Shown: positions 8,834 through 18,718, counted from the first letter of the stretch. The stretch: 64,000 bases of DNA from Candidatus Thiodiazotropha endoloripes (GCF_001708965.1 NZ_LVJW01000006.1:310001-374000); one strand, 5' to 3'. The notes: a model not told the origin generated them from the letters alone. Made by a program: numbers and translations.

Positions 8834-9832
8834 ATGTCGAAAAAAGGAATTCTGGTTACCGGCGGCGCCGGCTACATTGGCAGTCACACCGCTCGTCAAC
8901 TTGGCAAAGCGGGCGAACGGCTGGTAACCCTGGACAACCTCTGCACCGGTTTCCGCCAGGCGGTCCTGTATGGTGATCTGGTGGTGGGTGATACCGGCGA
9001 CCGGGAGCTGGTCAGCCGCATCCTGGAGGAGCATGAGATCGATACGGTGATGCACTTTGCCGCCCACACCATCGTCCCGGAATCGGTGGAGAATCCCCTC
9101 AAGTACTACGCCAATAACACCTGCAACACCCGCAGTCTGCTGCAGTGCTGCGCTGAAGCGGGAGTAAAGAACTTTGTCTTCTCCTCCACCGCGGCGGTCT
9201 ATGGCATCCCGGAGAAAGGGGTTGCCTATGAGGACACCCCCACCAGCCCGATCAACCCCTACGGAACCTCCAAGCTGATGTCGGAGATGATGCTGCACGA
9301 TCTGTCACAGGCCACCGAGATGAACTATATCGCCCTGCGCTATTTCAATGTGGCCGGTTGCGATCTGGAGGGCCGAATCGGCCAGTCGACCCCGAAGGCC
9401 ACCCTGCTGACCAAGGTCGCCTGCGAGGCTGCGGTGGGCAAACGGGATGCGGTCTATATCTTCGGTACCGACTACCCCACAGCGGACGGTACCGGTGTAC
9501 GCGACTACATCCATGTGGAAGACCTGGCCACCGCCCACGTCAAGGCCCTGGACTATCTGCGCAATGGTGGTGATTCCGCCATTCTCAACTGCGGATACGG
9601 TCACGGCTTCTCGGTCCGGGAACTGCTGAAATCGGTGGAGGCGGCCAACGGTTCACCACTCAATATCATCGAGGCAGAGCGGCGTGCCGGTGATCCGCCG
9701 GAGCTTGTTGCCGGCGCCGAGAAGGTGCGAGAGGTACTCGGCTGGTCACCCAAATATGACGATCTTTCCGTAATCGCCAGCTCCGCACTGGAATGGGAGC
9801 GGAAACAGCTCAACGATCCCTGGTCCAACTAG
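8834..9832 (+). CDS. galE: UDP-glucose 4-epimerase
   Basis: 332-residue extended short-chain dehydrogenase. The Rossmann motif GGAGYIGSHT is at the N-terminus, the catalytic Tyr/Lys pair is in PYGTSKLMSEM, and VRDYIHVEDLA is the GalE signature. It interconverts UDP-glucose and UDP-galactose, supplying precursors for LPS or exopolysaccharide. The ATG at 8834 is preferred: GGGGA precedes it by 7 bp, and the extra upstream residues from 8795 are not family-like. It stands alone, 63 bp before uppP on the same strand. Confidence 0.92.
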   Translation: MSKKGILVTGGAGYIGSHTARQLGKAGERLVTLDNLCTGFRQAVLYGDLVVGDTGDRELVSRILEEHEIDTVMHFAAHTIVPESVENPLKYYANNTCNTRSLLQCCAEAGVKNFVFSSTAAVYGIPEKGVAYEDTPTSPINPYGTSKLMSEMMLHDLSQATEMNYIALRYFNVAGCDLEGRIGQSTPKATLLTKVACEAAVGKRDAVYIFGTDYPTADGTGVRDYIHVEDLATAHVKALDYLRNGGDSAILNCGYGHGFSVRELLKSVEAANGSPLNIIEAERRAGDPPELVAGAEKVREVLGWSPKYDDLSVIASSALEWERKQLNDPWSN

Positions 9833-9895
9833 TGCCGGTTCGATTCGTGTTCACAGTCAGCTGCCCCTAGGCGTCGATAAGCAGGACCGATCGAC

Positions 9896-10696
9896 ATGGA
9901 ACTCCTACAAATCATCATCCTGGCCGCGGTTCAGGGGCTGACCGAATTTCTGCCGATCTCCAGTTCGGCCCATCTGATCCTGGCGCCCAGGGTGGCCGGC
10001 TATGCCGACCAGGGACTGGCCTTCGACGTGGCCGTGCATGTGGGAACCCTGGCGGCGGTAATCGGCTATTTCCGTCACCAGGTGATCTCCATAACCCGGG
10101 ATTTTTTCCGCTCCTGGATCAACCCGTCCGCCCGCTCCAGGGAGTCACGGCTTGGCTGGATGATCGTCATCGCCACCATTCCGGTTGGGCTGTTCGGTTT
10201 GCTGATGAAATCCCTGGTGGAGACTGATCTGCGCTCTCCGCTGGTCATCGCCATCACCACCATCGGCTTTGGCGTGTTACTGCTGCTGGCGGACCAGTTC
10301 GGCAAACGCCACCGGGACGAGTACTCCCTGCGCTGGAGCGACGCCCTGGTGATCGGCCTGTTCCAGGCCGTGGCGATCATTCCGGGTACCTCCCGCTCCG
10401 GCTCCACCATGACCGCCGGGCTGTTCCTCGGACTGACCCGTGAAGCGGCATCCCGCTTCTCTTTTCTGATCTCCATACCAACCATCCTGATGTCCGGCGG
10501 ACTGCTGGGACTCGATCTACTGCAGAGCGAGGCGGAGGTGGACTGGCTCTCAATCAGCCTCGGCGCCGGTCTGGCGTTCATCACCGCCTACCTCTGTATC
10601 CACTACTTTCTGCGCTTCATCGAGAATATCGGTATGACGCCGTTCGTCATCTATCGCTTCATACTGGGTGGCTTGATTCTGCTGTTTATGCTGTGA
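9896..10696 (+). CDS. uppP: undecaprenyl-diphosphatase UppP (BacA)
   Basis: 266-residue polytopic inner-membrane protein with about eight hydrophobic segments. The two family signatures are FLPISSSAHLIL near residue 20 and PGTSRSGSTMTAGL near residue 165. It dephosphorylates undecaprenyl diphosphate to recycle the lipid carrier for peptidoglycan and other wall polymers, and confers bacitracin tolerance. It follows galE in the same orientation and could be read from the same transcript. Confidence 0.93.
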   Translation: MELLQIIILAAVQGLTEFLPISSSAHLILAPRVAGYADQGLAFDVAVHVGTLAAVIGYFRHQVISITRDFFRSWINPSARSRESRLGWMIVIATIPVGLFGLLMKSLVETDLRSPLVIAITTIGFGVLLLLADQFGKRHRDEYSLRWSDALVIGLFQAVAIIPGTSRSGSTMTAGLFLGLTREAASRFSFLISIPTILMSGGLLGLDLLQSEAEVDWLSISLGAGLAFITAYLCIHYFLRFIENIGMTPFVIYRFILGGLILLFML

Positions 10697-10922
10697 CAGA
10701 AAATCCGCGCTCAGCTTGTCACTCTATGGTACGGGAACGGAACCATCAGCGCCGATGTCATTCTGCAAATCATGACAGGTAAGTCGCAGAATTCGAAAGT
10801 GATTTTAAGGACAGCTGCTACAAATCGATACAATATGCAGCTTGACGCCCACAATCACTGAGTGGGATAGTTTGATATAACGCTATTTTTGTCATTGCTA
10901 ACCACGGAAGGAGGAAAACACT

Positions 10923-11420
10923 ATGCTCAAAAATCTGATTCTTGCCTCAATGGCCACATTCACACTCCTCGTTGCCGGCTGTAACGGAGGCGGTGATGAT
11001 GTGGAGGTCGAAGAGTTCAGAATCAACGGCTCTTCATCTGAACTGGAAGATGGCCGGGTAACCATCGACTCTGCGATCAACAACGGTGAGTTCGAGCTGG
11101 TCTGGGAAGTCGACGATGACAATGCCAGCGGCTACAACGCCTATTTCTGGCTCAGCGTAAACAGCAACCTGGACGAAGACAACGACATTCGTTTCTACTA
11201 TGTCTGGTGTGGTGAGTATGGTCGCTGCGATCATGACGACCGCAATGAAGAGGATTGCTGGTTCGACAACAATCTGGAGATGGTCTGTGAAGACGACGAC
11301 AACTACGAATATGATGTGGACGAGTTGATCGACAGCCTTCCCGAAGATCTCTATGTCATCATCGAGGCCTGCAACGGCGCAGATTGTGATACCGAAGTGG
11401 TTCCGGTGCGTTTGAGATAG
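10923..11420 (+). CDS. small acidic, cysteine-containing predicted lipoprotein
   Basis: 165 residues with a lipoprotein signal peptide: MLKNLILASMATFTLLVAGC, lipobox ending LVAGC, Cys20 predicted to be lipidated. The start is clear, with an AAGGAGG-type ribosome-binding site 8-10 bp upstream. The mature part is very rich in Asp and Glu, with several further cysteines (VWCGEYGRC, EDCWFD, EMVCEDD, EACNGADC), so it may bind metal or be disulfide-stabilised. I do not recognise a family. It stands between uppP and the convergent acyltransferase gene. Confidence 0.75.
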   Translation: MLKNLILASMATFTLLVAGCNGGGDDVEVEEFRINGSSSELEDGRVTIDSAINNGEFELVWEVDDDNASGYNAYFWLSVNSNLDEDNDIRFYYVWCGEYGRCDHDDRNEEDCWFDNNLEMVCEDDDNYEYDVDELIDSLPEDLYVIIEACNGADCDTEVVPVRLR

Positions 11421-11574
11421 TTCAGATCCTCCCCCATCCATCCTGAGTGAAGATGGATGGCGGGCGATTCAATCAACAGGGGGTTAAGGATAACCCGGGC
11501 TATGGAGAGCCACCCCCCTGTCCACTCACCATAGACGATCAACCTCCGCCTGACGCTTTCTTCTCGGCGGCTTT

Positions 11575-13290
11575 CTAACTTCCCATGTAACGCTTACGTT
11601 TGGTGGCTTTCACCTTGGCGATTTCAACCAGGATCATGCCATCGGTGCAGCCGGCAAACTCCGGATCGACACCGAAATCGAGAAACTGCACCCCACCGGG
11701 CTCACACAGGTCGGTGTACTGTTTGAACAGAGTGGGAATGGAGAGGTCAAACAGCGCGAGCTGGTTCTTCAGCTCCTGCAGATCGGCCTCATAGTCATCA
11801 CCATGGAACACCTGGCCAAACTCATCCCAGGTGGACTGGCTGATCTGATAAGGCACCCGGGCCTGCCCCAGATACGATTTGCTGGCGTAATAGCGCTGAT
11901 AGAAATCCACCATCAGGTCCCTGGCCGATTTCGGGTAGTGGGCACTGATGCTCACAGGGCCATACATATATTTGATCTCGGGGTGGTGCTTCAGATAGGC
12001 CCCAACGCCCTGCCACAGGTAATCCAGGGCCCGGCTGCCCCAGTAGCGGGGCTGTACGAAGCTGCGCCCCAGTTCGATCGACTGACGGGCATAGCGATCA
12101 AAATGCTCATCGAACTTGAACAATGAGTTGGTGTAGAGACCTTCACTGCCCTGGTTGACCAGGATCGAGCCCACCTCACCGATACGGTAGGAGCCGACCA
12201 CCTCCAGCTCAGCCTCATCCCACAACACCAGATGACGGTAGTGCAGGTCGTAGTTATCCGTATCCCGTCGCTTGCCGGTGCCCTCTCCAACCTTGCGAAA
12301 GCTCAATTCCCGCAGCCGACCGATCTCCCGCATCAGCACGCTGCCCGGCTCCCAGTCCATCAGCAGGATCTGTTTGCCGTCCCGGGTCTGACCGAGAATC
12401 TCCCCTTTGCTCAGCTCCTTTTTCAGCGCCTGACGGGATTCCGGATGGGCAATACTCTTCTCGGTGGTGAACACACCCGGTTTGCGCTGAGAGATCCGAT
12501 AGAGGTGCTTGCGTACCATCTTCACACGGGCCTTGAGTCTGATCCCTTCCACATTCAGATGGGTAAAAGGGATCAGTTCACCCACCCGGAAGGCGATGGT
12601 GTTGGAGCGCTGCATGAACATCTCCTGTACCAGCAGCAGCGCGGCGATCGGTTTGTAGAGCATGGAGACGCCATAGAACAGGGGCGAATTGCGGGCATCG
12701 ATATAGATCGGCAGCAGCGGCGACCCGGTGCGCCGGGCAAACTGCATGAAGCCGCTTTTCCAGCGCACATCCCGAACCCCGTTGGGGCGTAATCTGGAGA
12801 CCTCACCGGCCGGGAAGATAATCACCAGCTCTTCCCGTTGCAGAGCGGCATGGATCTGTTTGACACCCCGGCGACTCGAGCCACCACCCATGTTGTCCAC
12901 CGGCAACAGCAGCTCCTTCAGCGGTTCGATGGAGGCGAGCAGATCGTTGGCCACCACCCGGATATCCCGGCGCACCCGGCTGATCATCAGGATCAGGCTG
13001 AGGGCGTCCAGCGCCCCCAGGGGGTGGTTGGCCACCACGATGACCCGACCGCTGGAGGGAATGTTTTCCAGATCCTTGTTCGACACCAGATAGTCCATAT
13101 CGAAATACTCGAGGACCTTCTCGATCAACTCGAGGCCACGCAACGCATGATGCTCTTCCAGAAACCGGTTGATCTCCCGCTCACGAAACAGCATCCGCAA
13201 GGCTTTCAACATGGGTTTGGTCAGCAGCGAGGGCTGCTTTTCGAAAAATCCCGGAAAACGATTGGTCAAGACCTGTTCAACATTCAGCAC
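11575..13290 (-). CDS. two-domain acyltransferase (PlsC-like + GNAT), probable OlsF-type ornithine-lipid synthase
   Basis: 571 residues from a GTG at 13290, chosen because AGGAG lies 7 bp upstream; the frame continues to 13353. The N-terminal half is a lysophospholipid-acyltransferase-like domain: NHPLGALD near residue 88 (catalytic His/Asp) and FPAGEVSR near residue 158. The C-terminal half (about 300-480) resembles the hemolysin/OlsB-type GNAT domain that N-acylates ornithine from 3-hydroxyacyl-ACP. In Serratia OlsF the C-terminal domain makes lyso-ornithine lipid and the N-terminal domain adds the second acyl chain. The same architecture here suggests a phosphorus-free membrane lipid, but the amino-acid headgroup is inferred. 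Confidence 0.72.
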   Translation of the reverse strand: MLNVEQVLTNRFPGFFEKQPSLLTKPMLKALRMLFREREINRFLEEHHALRGLELIEKVLEYFDMDYLVSNKDLENIPSSGRVIVVANHPLGALDALSLILMISRVRRDIRVVANDLLASIEPLKELLLPVDNMGGGSSRRGVKQIHAALQREELVIIFPAGEVSRLRPNGVRDVRWKSGFMQFARRTGSPLLPIYIDARNSPLFYGVSMLYKPIAALLLVQEMFMQRSNTIAFRVGELIPFTHLNVEGIRLKARVKMVRKHLYRISQRKPGVFTTEKSIAHPESRQALKKELSKGEILGQTRDGKQILLMDWEPGSVLMREIGRLRELSFRKVGEGTGKRRDTDNYDLHYRHLVLWDEAELEVVGSYRIGEVGSILVNQGSEGLYTNSLFKFDEHFDRYARQSIELGRSFVQPRYWGSRALDYLWQGVGAYLKHHPEIKYMYGPVSISAHYPKSARDLMVDFYQRYYASKSYLGQARVPYQISQSTWDEFGQVFHGDDYEADLQELKNQLALFDLSIPTLFKQYTDLCEPGGVQFLDFGVDPEFAGCTDGMILVEIAKVKATKRKRYMGS

Positions 13291-13505
13291 ATGCGGGCTC
13301 CTGCAAATAAAACAGGCAGAGCTTAGATGAGCAGCATGACAGGTGGTTTTCACCAGGATTAGGATTAGATTGCGTCAAGATGACCATCCTGTGAAACCGG
13401 CTTTGCGTTGAAACCAAGCGGTGGTTTACCCATTTCCGGACCGATATGTGATAATCCCGGTTTTTCCTGGCAAACGCCCTGCTGCAACCTGAAAACAGAT
13501 ACGAC

Positions 13506-15554
13506 ATGAACAACACACCGCGAAAGATACTCGTCACCAGCGCCCTGCCCTATGCCAACGGGCCGATCCATATCGGACATCTGGTGGAATACATACAGAC
13601 CGACATCTGGGTGCGTTTTCAGAAGATGCGGGGCCACGAGTGCTACTACGTCTGTGCCGATGATGCCCATGGCACCCCGATCATGCTCAGGGCCCGCCAG
13701 GAGGGGATCGAACCCGAAACCCTGATCAACCGGGTGGCCGAAGAGCATACTGCGGATTTCGCCGAGTTCCGCATCGACTTTGACAACTACCACTCCACCC
13801 ACTCGCCGGAGAATCAGGCCTGCGCCAACACCATCTACGAGCGCAATCGGGATGGGGGCCACATCGCCAAACGCACCATCACCCAGGCCTACGACCCGGT
13901 GGAGAAGATGTTCCTGCCCGACCGCTTCATCAAGGGCACCTGCCCCAAATGCGGTTCAGAGGATCAGTATGGGGACAACTGCGAAGTCTGCGGCGCCAGC
14001 TACTCCCCGGCGGAACTGAAGAACCCGGTCTCTGCCGTTTCCGGTGCTATCCCGGAGCAGCGGGAGTCGGACCACTACTTCTTCAAGCTGGCGGATTTCG
14101 AGACCATGCTGAAAGAGTGGACCGGCGGCGGCCATGTACAGAGTGAAGTCTCCAACAAACTGGATGAGTGGTTCGAGGCGGGTCTGCAGGAGTGGGACAT
14201 CTCCAGAGACGCCCCCTACTTCGGCTTCGAGATCCCCGACCACCCGGGTAAATATTTCTATGTCTGGCTCGACGCGCCGATCGGCTACATGGCCAGCTTC
14301 CGCAACCTCTGCGACAAGACCGAAGGCCTCGACTTCGACAGCTACTGGGCGGAAGGCAGCGACACCGAGCTCTACCACTTTATCGGCAAGGACATCATCT
14401 ACTTCCATACCCTGTTCTGGCCGGCGATGCTCCACGGTGCGGGCTTCCGTACACCCAATGCGGTCTATGCCCACGGCTTTCTTACCGTGGACGGCGCGAA
14501 GATGTCCAAATCCCGCGGCACCTTCATCAAGGCGCGCACCTACCTGGACCATCTCAATCCGGAATACCTGCGCTACTACTTCGCTGCCAAACTGGGCTCC
14601 GGGGTCGACGACATCGACCTCAACCTGGAAGACTTCGCCCAGCGGGTCAACAGCGACCTGGTCGGCAAGGTGGTCAACATCGCCAGCCGCTGCGCCGGAT
14701 TCATCAGCAAACGCTTTGAAGGCAAACTGGCCGATCAAGTGAGCGAACAGGCCCTGTTCGATGAGTTCGTCAGCGCCGGCGATGCCATCGCCCAACACTA
14801 CGAGAAGCGGGAGTTCAGCCGCACCGTGCGTGAGATCATGGCCCTGGCCGACCGGGCCAATCAGTACATCGATGAACAGAAGCCCTGGGTGGTTGCCAAG
14901 GAGGAGGGCAAGCAAGCGGAGTTGCAGGCGATCTGCAGCGACGGCCTCAACCTGTTCCGCCTGTTGATCGGCTACCTGCGCCCAATACTACCCGGTACCG
15001 CCGAGATGGCCGAATCCTTCCTGCAGATCGACCGCCTCACCTGGGAGCAGCTGGCCACTCCGCTGTGCGGCCACACCATCAGCAAGTTCAAGCCGCTGAT
15101 GACCCGGGTCGATCCGAAACATATCGAAGCCATGCTGGAACACTCCAAAGAGGATCTGGCCGCACAGCAGCAGACTGCACCGACAAAGCCGGCGGCCGAC
15201 TCACCCCTGACAAAGGATCCGATCGCCGACACCATCCAGTTCGACGATTTCGCCAAACTCGATCTGCGTATTGCCAGAATCGCCAAGGCGGAGCATGTGG
15301 ACGGCGCCGACAAGCTGCTTCAGCTCACCCTCGATCTGGGTGGCGAGACCCGCAACGTCTTCGCCGGTATCAAATCCGCCTATGCACCGGAGGATCTGCA
15401 AGGCAAGCTTACGGTGATGGTCGCCAATCTGGCGCCACGTAAGATGCGTTTCGGGCTATCCGAGGGTATGGTGCTGGCCGCCGGGCCTGGGGGTAAGGAT
15501 CTGTTCATCCTCAATCCGGATGATGGGGCTGAGCCCGGAATGCGGGTTAAGTAA
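13506..15554 (+). CDS. metG: methionyl-tRNA synthetase
   Basis: 682-residue class-I aminoacyl-tRNA synthetase that charges tRNA-Met. The HIGH-type motif is [10 protein letters not shown] in [11 protein letters not shown], zinc-binding cysteine pairs CPKC and CEVC occur around residues 145-160, and KMSKS starts at residue 332. A C-terminal tRNA-binding (Trbp111/OB-fold) domain covers about residues 575-682 ([14 protein letters not shown] onwards). This is the long, dimeric bacterial form. The 215-bp gap to the divergent acyltransferase gene should carry its promoter. A symmetrical hairpin terminator follows at 15611-15637. Confidence 0.96.
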   Translation: MNNTPRKILVTSALPYANGPIHIGHLVEYIQTDIWVRFQKMRGHECYYVCADDAHGTPIMLRARQEGIEPETLINRVAEEHTADFAEFRIDFDNYHSTHSPENQACANTIYERNRDGGHIAKRTITQAYDPVEKMFLPDRFIKGTCPKCGSEDQYGDNCEVCGASYSPAELKNPVSAVSGAIPEQRESDHYFFKLADFETMLKEWTGGGHVQSEVSNKLDEWFEAGLQEWDISRDAPYFGFEIPDHPGKYFYVWLDAPIGYMASFRNLCDKTEGLDFDSYWAEGSDTELYHFIGKDIIYFHTLFWPAMLHGAGFRTPNAVYAHGFLTVDGAKMSKSRGTFIKARTYLDHLNPEYLRYYFAAKLGSGVDDIDLNLEDFAQRVNSDLVGKVVNIASRCAGFISKRFEGKLADQVSEQALFDEFVSAGDAIAQHYEKREFSRTVREIMALADRANQYIDEQKPWVVAKEEGKQAELQAICSDGLNLFRLLIGYLRPILPGTAEMAESFLQIDRLTWEQLATPLCGHTISKFKPLMTRVDPKHIEAMLEHSKEDLAAQQQTAPTKPAADSPLTKDPIADTIQFDDFAKLDLRIARIAKAEHVDGADKLLQLTLDLGGETRNVFAGIKSAYAPEDLQGKLTVMVANLAPRKMRFGLSEGMVLAAGPGGKDLFILNPDDGAEPGMRVK

Positions 15555-15610
15555 CTCCCCCACTACGTCCAATCATGCCACTCTGTTCAGAGCAGACAAC
15601 CGGCATAAAA

Positions 15611-15637
15611 AAAAGCGGCCTAAACCCAGCCGCTTTT
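15611..15637. terminator. bidirectional intrinsic terminator
   Basis: AAAAGCGGC (15611-15619), a 9-nt loop, then GCCGCTTTT (15629-15637). The A-run on the left and T-run on the right let it work on both strands, ending metG (+) and the convergent VPxPA-CTERM gene (-). Confidence 0.75.
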
Positions 15638-15728
15638 CAATGCATCCAGGGATCAACCCGGCGCATGCCGGGTTGACGGAAACGGATTATATCAGTGGAT
15701 CCCCAAGAAACTGCAAAGACTCAACCAA

Positions 15729-17252
15729 TCAAGCCTTTGAAGCTGCTTTTCTACCACGTCGGGATACGGTCACGATGCCGGCCAGGCCGGTACCGAATAG
15801 CCATACCGCGGCGGGCACAGGGACCGGGGCAACGGAACTCGCGATCAGGTCGACACTGGTCGCGCTGTAGCTCAGTGAGAACTGCAGATCAACGAAGTTC
15901 TCGTTCAACAGAGCTTCACTGAAGAAACCGGAAATGTTGCTGGCTGAGAACAGAGTCCAGCTGTCACCATCCTCTGCCAGGAAGTCACTGAAGATATCCA
16001 ACTCCAGCGTGCCGCCCAAGCTGGCCAGACCACCCACCTGAACAAAATTATCCAGACCGAAAGAGTCGCCACCCAGCTCCAGGGTGAAACTGCCGAGATC
16101 GTTTAGGGTCAGATTATCGGTGATCTGAAGGGTTGTGCCTTCCGACAAGGTGATCGAGCTGTTGGCGGTACGAATGCCAAATGGGGGTTGGTCAAAATGG
16201 GATTCACCTTGATTTGTCACACTACCCTGAATGAGCCTGGTACCAGCACCGGAAAACACCACCTGATCATAGTTATCCAGATCGCCAATCAGTTGACCGC
16301 CGGTATGTATGAAAGTGCGTTTGTTGCGAACGTCGGTGGTCTGAAGCGTTCCTCCATTCAGCTGATAACTGCCAGCCGCATGGCCGTTGGCGGAGATGAT
16401 CGTCGACCCACCAACCGTGACACTACCGCCATTTTGTACAAACACGCCATTGCTTGCCGGGATGGTGCCAACCTCAAGCCGCTCGGTAACCGAGAGAACC
16501 CCATCATTCATCTCATACAGACCATCGCCCGCTTTGCGAGAGATATGCAGCAGCCTGACGTTGTGGGTGCCCCCATTCTGAGTGAATACGCCACTTCCCC
16601 AGCGGCCCACATCCTCGACCCCGTTGGCGGTCAGGGTGCCTCCATTAAGGGTATAGCGACCTGAACTGGTTGCGGAATGGCTTGGAATTCCGGCGCCACC
16701 GATCTGGAAGTCGCCGTTGATCACATGGTTGCCACCCGACTGTACGAACTCACCGCTTCCGAAGCCACCCAGCTGAAGGATCCGCCATTGCAGACTGGCC
16801 GTGCCATTGAGTTCGTAGTAACCGGTTGACCCGGCGCTGACGCCAAGGGAGCCAATATCAAAATCACTGCTCCCTGAATTCTGTATAACCGACGAGACCC
16901 CGGCACCCCGTTGACCGATGAAGACATTTAAACTGTTCAAATCGAAATTGTCATTCCGAATCAGGGTAGCTGTGCCGGTGGCTTCTGCATCAAGTACGAT
17001 TTCATCCAGCATCTCGTTCGGCGTGGTTGAATTATTGTAGTTGATGACAATATCGGTGGCGGGGGCTGCCTGGATCAGTGCCGTTTCCGTAGCACCGGGA
17101 ATGGAGGGAGTGGACCAGCAGGCACTGTTGTTCCAATCATCCGTGTTCGTGCATAGCCAGCTGGCTGAAAAGGCACTTGAACAAAAACCGACTCCCAAAG
17201 CTGCGATGATAGATTTATTAAGCGTTCTGAATCCTGTGTGACTGTTATTCAT
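15729..17252 (-). CDS. VPxPA-CTERM (PEP-CTERM-type) secreted repeat protein
   Basis: 507 residues. An N-terminal signal peptide (hydrophobic stretch around 15-30) precedes a body of about five imperfect repeats with the pattern FxQNGG...YxLNGGTL, typical of right-handed beta-helix adhesin-like proteins. The C-terminus has the sorting signature VPVPAAVWLFGTGLAGI followed by a basic tail (SRRGRKAASK), i.e. the VPLPA/PEP-CTERM anchor cut by an exosortase. Such proteins are exported and often act with exopolysaccharide in flocs or biofilm. No exosortase gene is in this window. Transcription probably starts at or near a palindrome 35-57 bp upstream. Confidence 0.8.
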   Translation of the reverse strand: MNNSHTGFRTLNKSIIAALGVGFCSSAFSASWLCTNTDDWNNSACWSTPSIPGATETALIQAAPATDIVINYNNSTTPNEMLDEIVLDAEATGTATLIRNDNFDLNSLNVFIGQRGAGVSSVIQNSGSSDFDIGSLGVSAGSTGYYELNGTASLQWRILQLGGFGSGEFVQSGGNHVINGDFQIGGAGIPSHSATSSGRYTLNGGTLTANGVEDVGRWGSGVFTQNGGTHNVRLLHISRKAGDGLYEMNDGVLSVTERLEVGTIPASNGVFVQNGGSVTVGGSTIISANGHAAGSYQLNGGTLQTTDVRNKRTFIHTGGQLIGDLDNYDQVVFSGAGTRLIQGSVTNQGESHFDQPPFGIRTANSSITLSEGTTLQITDNLTLNDLGSFTLELGGDSFGLDNFVQVGGLASLGGTLELDIFSDFLAEDGDSWTLFSASNISGFFSEALLNENFVDLQFSLSYSATSVDLIASSVAPVPVPAAVWLFGTGLAGIVTVSRRGRKAASKA

Positions 17253-17286
17253 TATGGCATCCCTGGTTATTCTAAATCCGGCTCAA

Positions 17287-17309
17287 TTATGGCAATAATT
17301 ATGCCATAA
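17287..17309. promoter_or_regulatory. inverted repeat upstream of the VPxPA-CTERM gene
   Basis: TTATGGCA (17287-17294) and TGCCATAA (17302-17309) form a perfect 8-bp dyad with a 7-bp spacer, 35-57 bp upstream of the ATG at 17252. Size, spacing and position fit an operator site; the regulator is unknown. Confidence 0.35.
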
Positions 17310-17699
17310 CTGTATCTCATTGTTTTTTACACAATTAATCGGTAGCAAGTTTTTATGCTCCTGAGATCTGTAAAGAATATCGACATCCAGGTCCTGTTTG
17401 CAAGGAACTCTTCCACGCAATGACGCTGTATTGGTTGAGCCTTAATCAGTCTGTAAAGAAGCTGCAATGGTGGGTCTTAAATCAATATCGCGCTGTTTAG
17501 TTTGTCTTTCCCATGCAGAGATAACTTAACGTATTGAACCCTGTTGAATCAGTGGAAGATTTTAGTGGTGAAGCGGATAGTGACAACGCGTTAAATCAGT
17601 CCCAAATAAAACTAATTGATCGGCATCTACAGAAGTGCGGAAAGGAAAAAGAAAATGGTATTTCCCAGCTGTCCTGTACAGGCAACAGCTTGATGGATC
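17310..17699. other. gene-free interval upstream of the VPxPA-CTERM gene
   Basis: About 390 bp between the surface-protein gene and the end of the cold-shock gene. A plus-strand open frame begins at 17534 and runs into the cold-shock gene on the opposite strand, but it has no recognisable product. I see no further feature beyond ordinary A+T-rich sequence. Confidence 0.5.
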
Positions 17700-17718
17700 G
17701 GGCTCATTCCCTGAGCCC
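17700..17718 (-). terminator. hairpin downstream of the cold-shock gene
   Basis: GGGCTCA (17700-17706), a 5-nt loop, TGAGCCC (17712-17718): a perfect 7-bp stem 20 bp past the stop of the minus-strand cold-shock gene. No T-run follows, so intrinsic termination is only possible. Confidence 0.35.
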
Positions 17719-17737
17719 AAATGACAATCTGGCTTGC

Positions 17738-17947
17738 TTAGAGCGGGACGACTTTGTCAGCCTGAGGGCCTTTCTGACCAGCCACTTCAGTAAATTCAAC
17801 TTTTTGACCGTCGACCAGTGAACGATGCCCTTCGCCTTCGATTGACCGGAAATGGACAAAGAGATCTTTACCGTTAGGGCGCTCAATAAAACCGTAACCT
17901 TTGCCGCTGTCGAACCATTTAACGGTTCCTGTTTGTCTTTCTGACAT
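17738..17947 (-). CDS. cold-shock domain protein (CspA family)
   Basis: 69-residue single cold-shock domain, the usual length. RNP1 (KGYGFIERP) is at residues 16-24 and RNP2 (DLFVHF) at 28-33. Such proteins bind single-stranded RNA and DNA and act as RNA chaperones. The 270-bp leader region upstream (17948-18216) is A+T-rich and gene-free, consistent with the long 5' untranslated leaders of csp genes. The paralogue letter cannot be decided. The gene stands at the edge of the A+T-rich cassette-like island. Confidence 0.93.
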   Translation of the reverse strand: MSERQTGTVKWFDSGKGYGFIERPNGKDLFVHFRSIEGEGHRSLVDGQKVEFTEVAGQKGPQADKVVPL

Positions 17948-18130
17948 GGTATGAATACCTCAATAATAAAAAAAAGATTACCTCTTAGGAGGTAGAATCA
18001 CCACAAATCTTGATGAACTCTTTGAAATTAGATTTCGGTGTAACGATTGAGGAAACATCGAAAAGCAGGATTCGAGATATTATTAAGACTATGCGGAACT
18101 GCAAAATTACCCTTTTATCGGCTAAAAAGC

Positions 18131-18216
18131 AAACACTTACAAGGAAAAATCAATAGAATGGTGATTACAATCATTGCCCGGAAAACGGCTCATTACTGAC
18201 TGTTAAGTGCCTAAAA
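18131..18216. other. possible attC-like site or remnant at the left edge of the island
   Basis: On the minus strand CACTTAAC directly follows the stop of the 102-residue gene, and TGTAAGTG lies about 75 nt further on. The outer boxes are near-complementary (CACTTAAC vs CACTTACA), as in R''/R' boxes of integron attC sites. Inner L boxes are not convincing, so this is a weak candidate. Confidence 0.25.
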
Positions 18217-18525
18217 TCATTCCAATATCACGTTCAAATTGCGAATCGCACTCATCACCGAAATCACCACAACAGCCCTGGCGGCATGGCCCCAGTATTT
18301 CTGCCCTACATTGTAGGCACACGTCCAGACTGACCAGCTTGCCCAGATTAGATAGGGCAAAAGGAGTAAAACTGCTGCGATAATCTGCGCAGTTTCACTT
18401 GGTATCAATATCAATAGAGTACCAACCAATAGTGCAAGACCAAGCTGTCCAGATATGTAGTAGCCCCAAAATACCAGAGAGAGTTTTTCCTTACCGGACC
18501 ATGCGCTTTTGATAAACACCAACAT
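18217..18525 (-). CDS. small predicted membrane protein, unknown function
   Basis: 102 residues, with hydrophobic segments at about 26-45 and 48-68 and a third weaker one near 82-97; predicted to be an inner-membrane protein. Motif-like stretches are WGYYISGQLGLALLVG and WSVWTCAYNVGQKYWGHAAR. Small membrane proteins of this kind are common passengers of integron cassettes, but I do not recognise the family. The stop is immediately followed (minus strand) by a CACTTAAC box. The base composition is A+T-richer than that of neighbouring housekeeping genes. Confidence 0.6.
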   Translation of the reverse strand: MLVFIKSAWSGKEKLSLVFWGYYISGQLGLALLVGTLLILIPSETAQIIAAVLLLLPYLIWASWSVWTCAYNVGQKYWGHAARAVVVISVMSAIRNLNVILE

Positions 18526-18718
18526 TGGGATAAGACTAATTTAGTGAGTGGAGCGTTAGGTCGGCGTGCGGATAAATCAAGAATCTTATACCTCAAGTGA
18601 ATTTGAAGATCTTCATGAATTAACATTCTGCTAAAGAGTAAAATAATGATGAGTGCAACCGCTGCAAAAGCATCTTTATGTCTAGGACCTGTTAACGCGA
18701 ATCCAATACGCACTAGGC

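Noticed and set aside
13956-14915. Long minus-strand open frame inside metG
   Set aside because: Shadow of the high-GC metG codon pattern; metG motifs are complete on the plus strand.
17534-17821. 95-codon plus-strand open frame overlapping the cold-shock gene
   Set aside because: No recognisable product and it overlaps a clear CspA-family gene on the other strand.
18411-18713. 100-codon minus-strand frame between two island genes
   Set aside because: It overlaps the 102-codon membrane protein in another frame, and part reads through a CCTAACGC box; possibly a truncated cassette gene, but not supportable.
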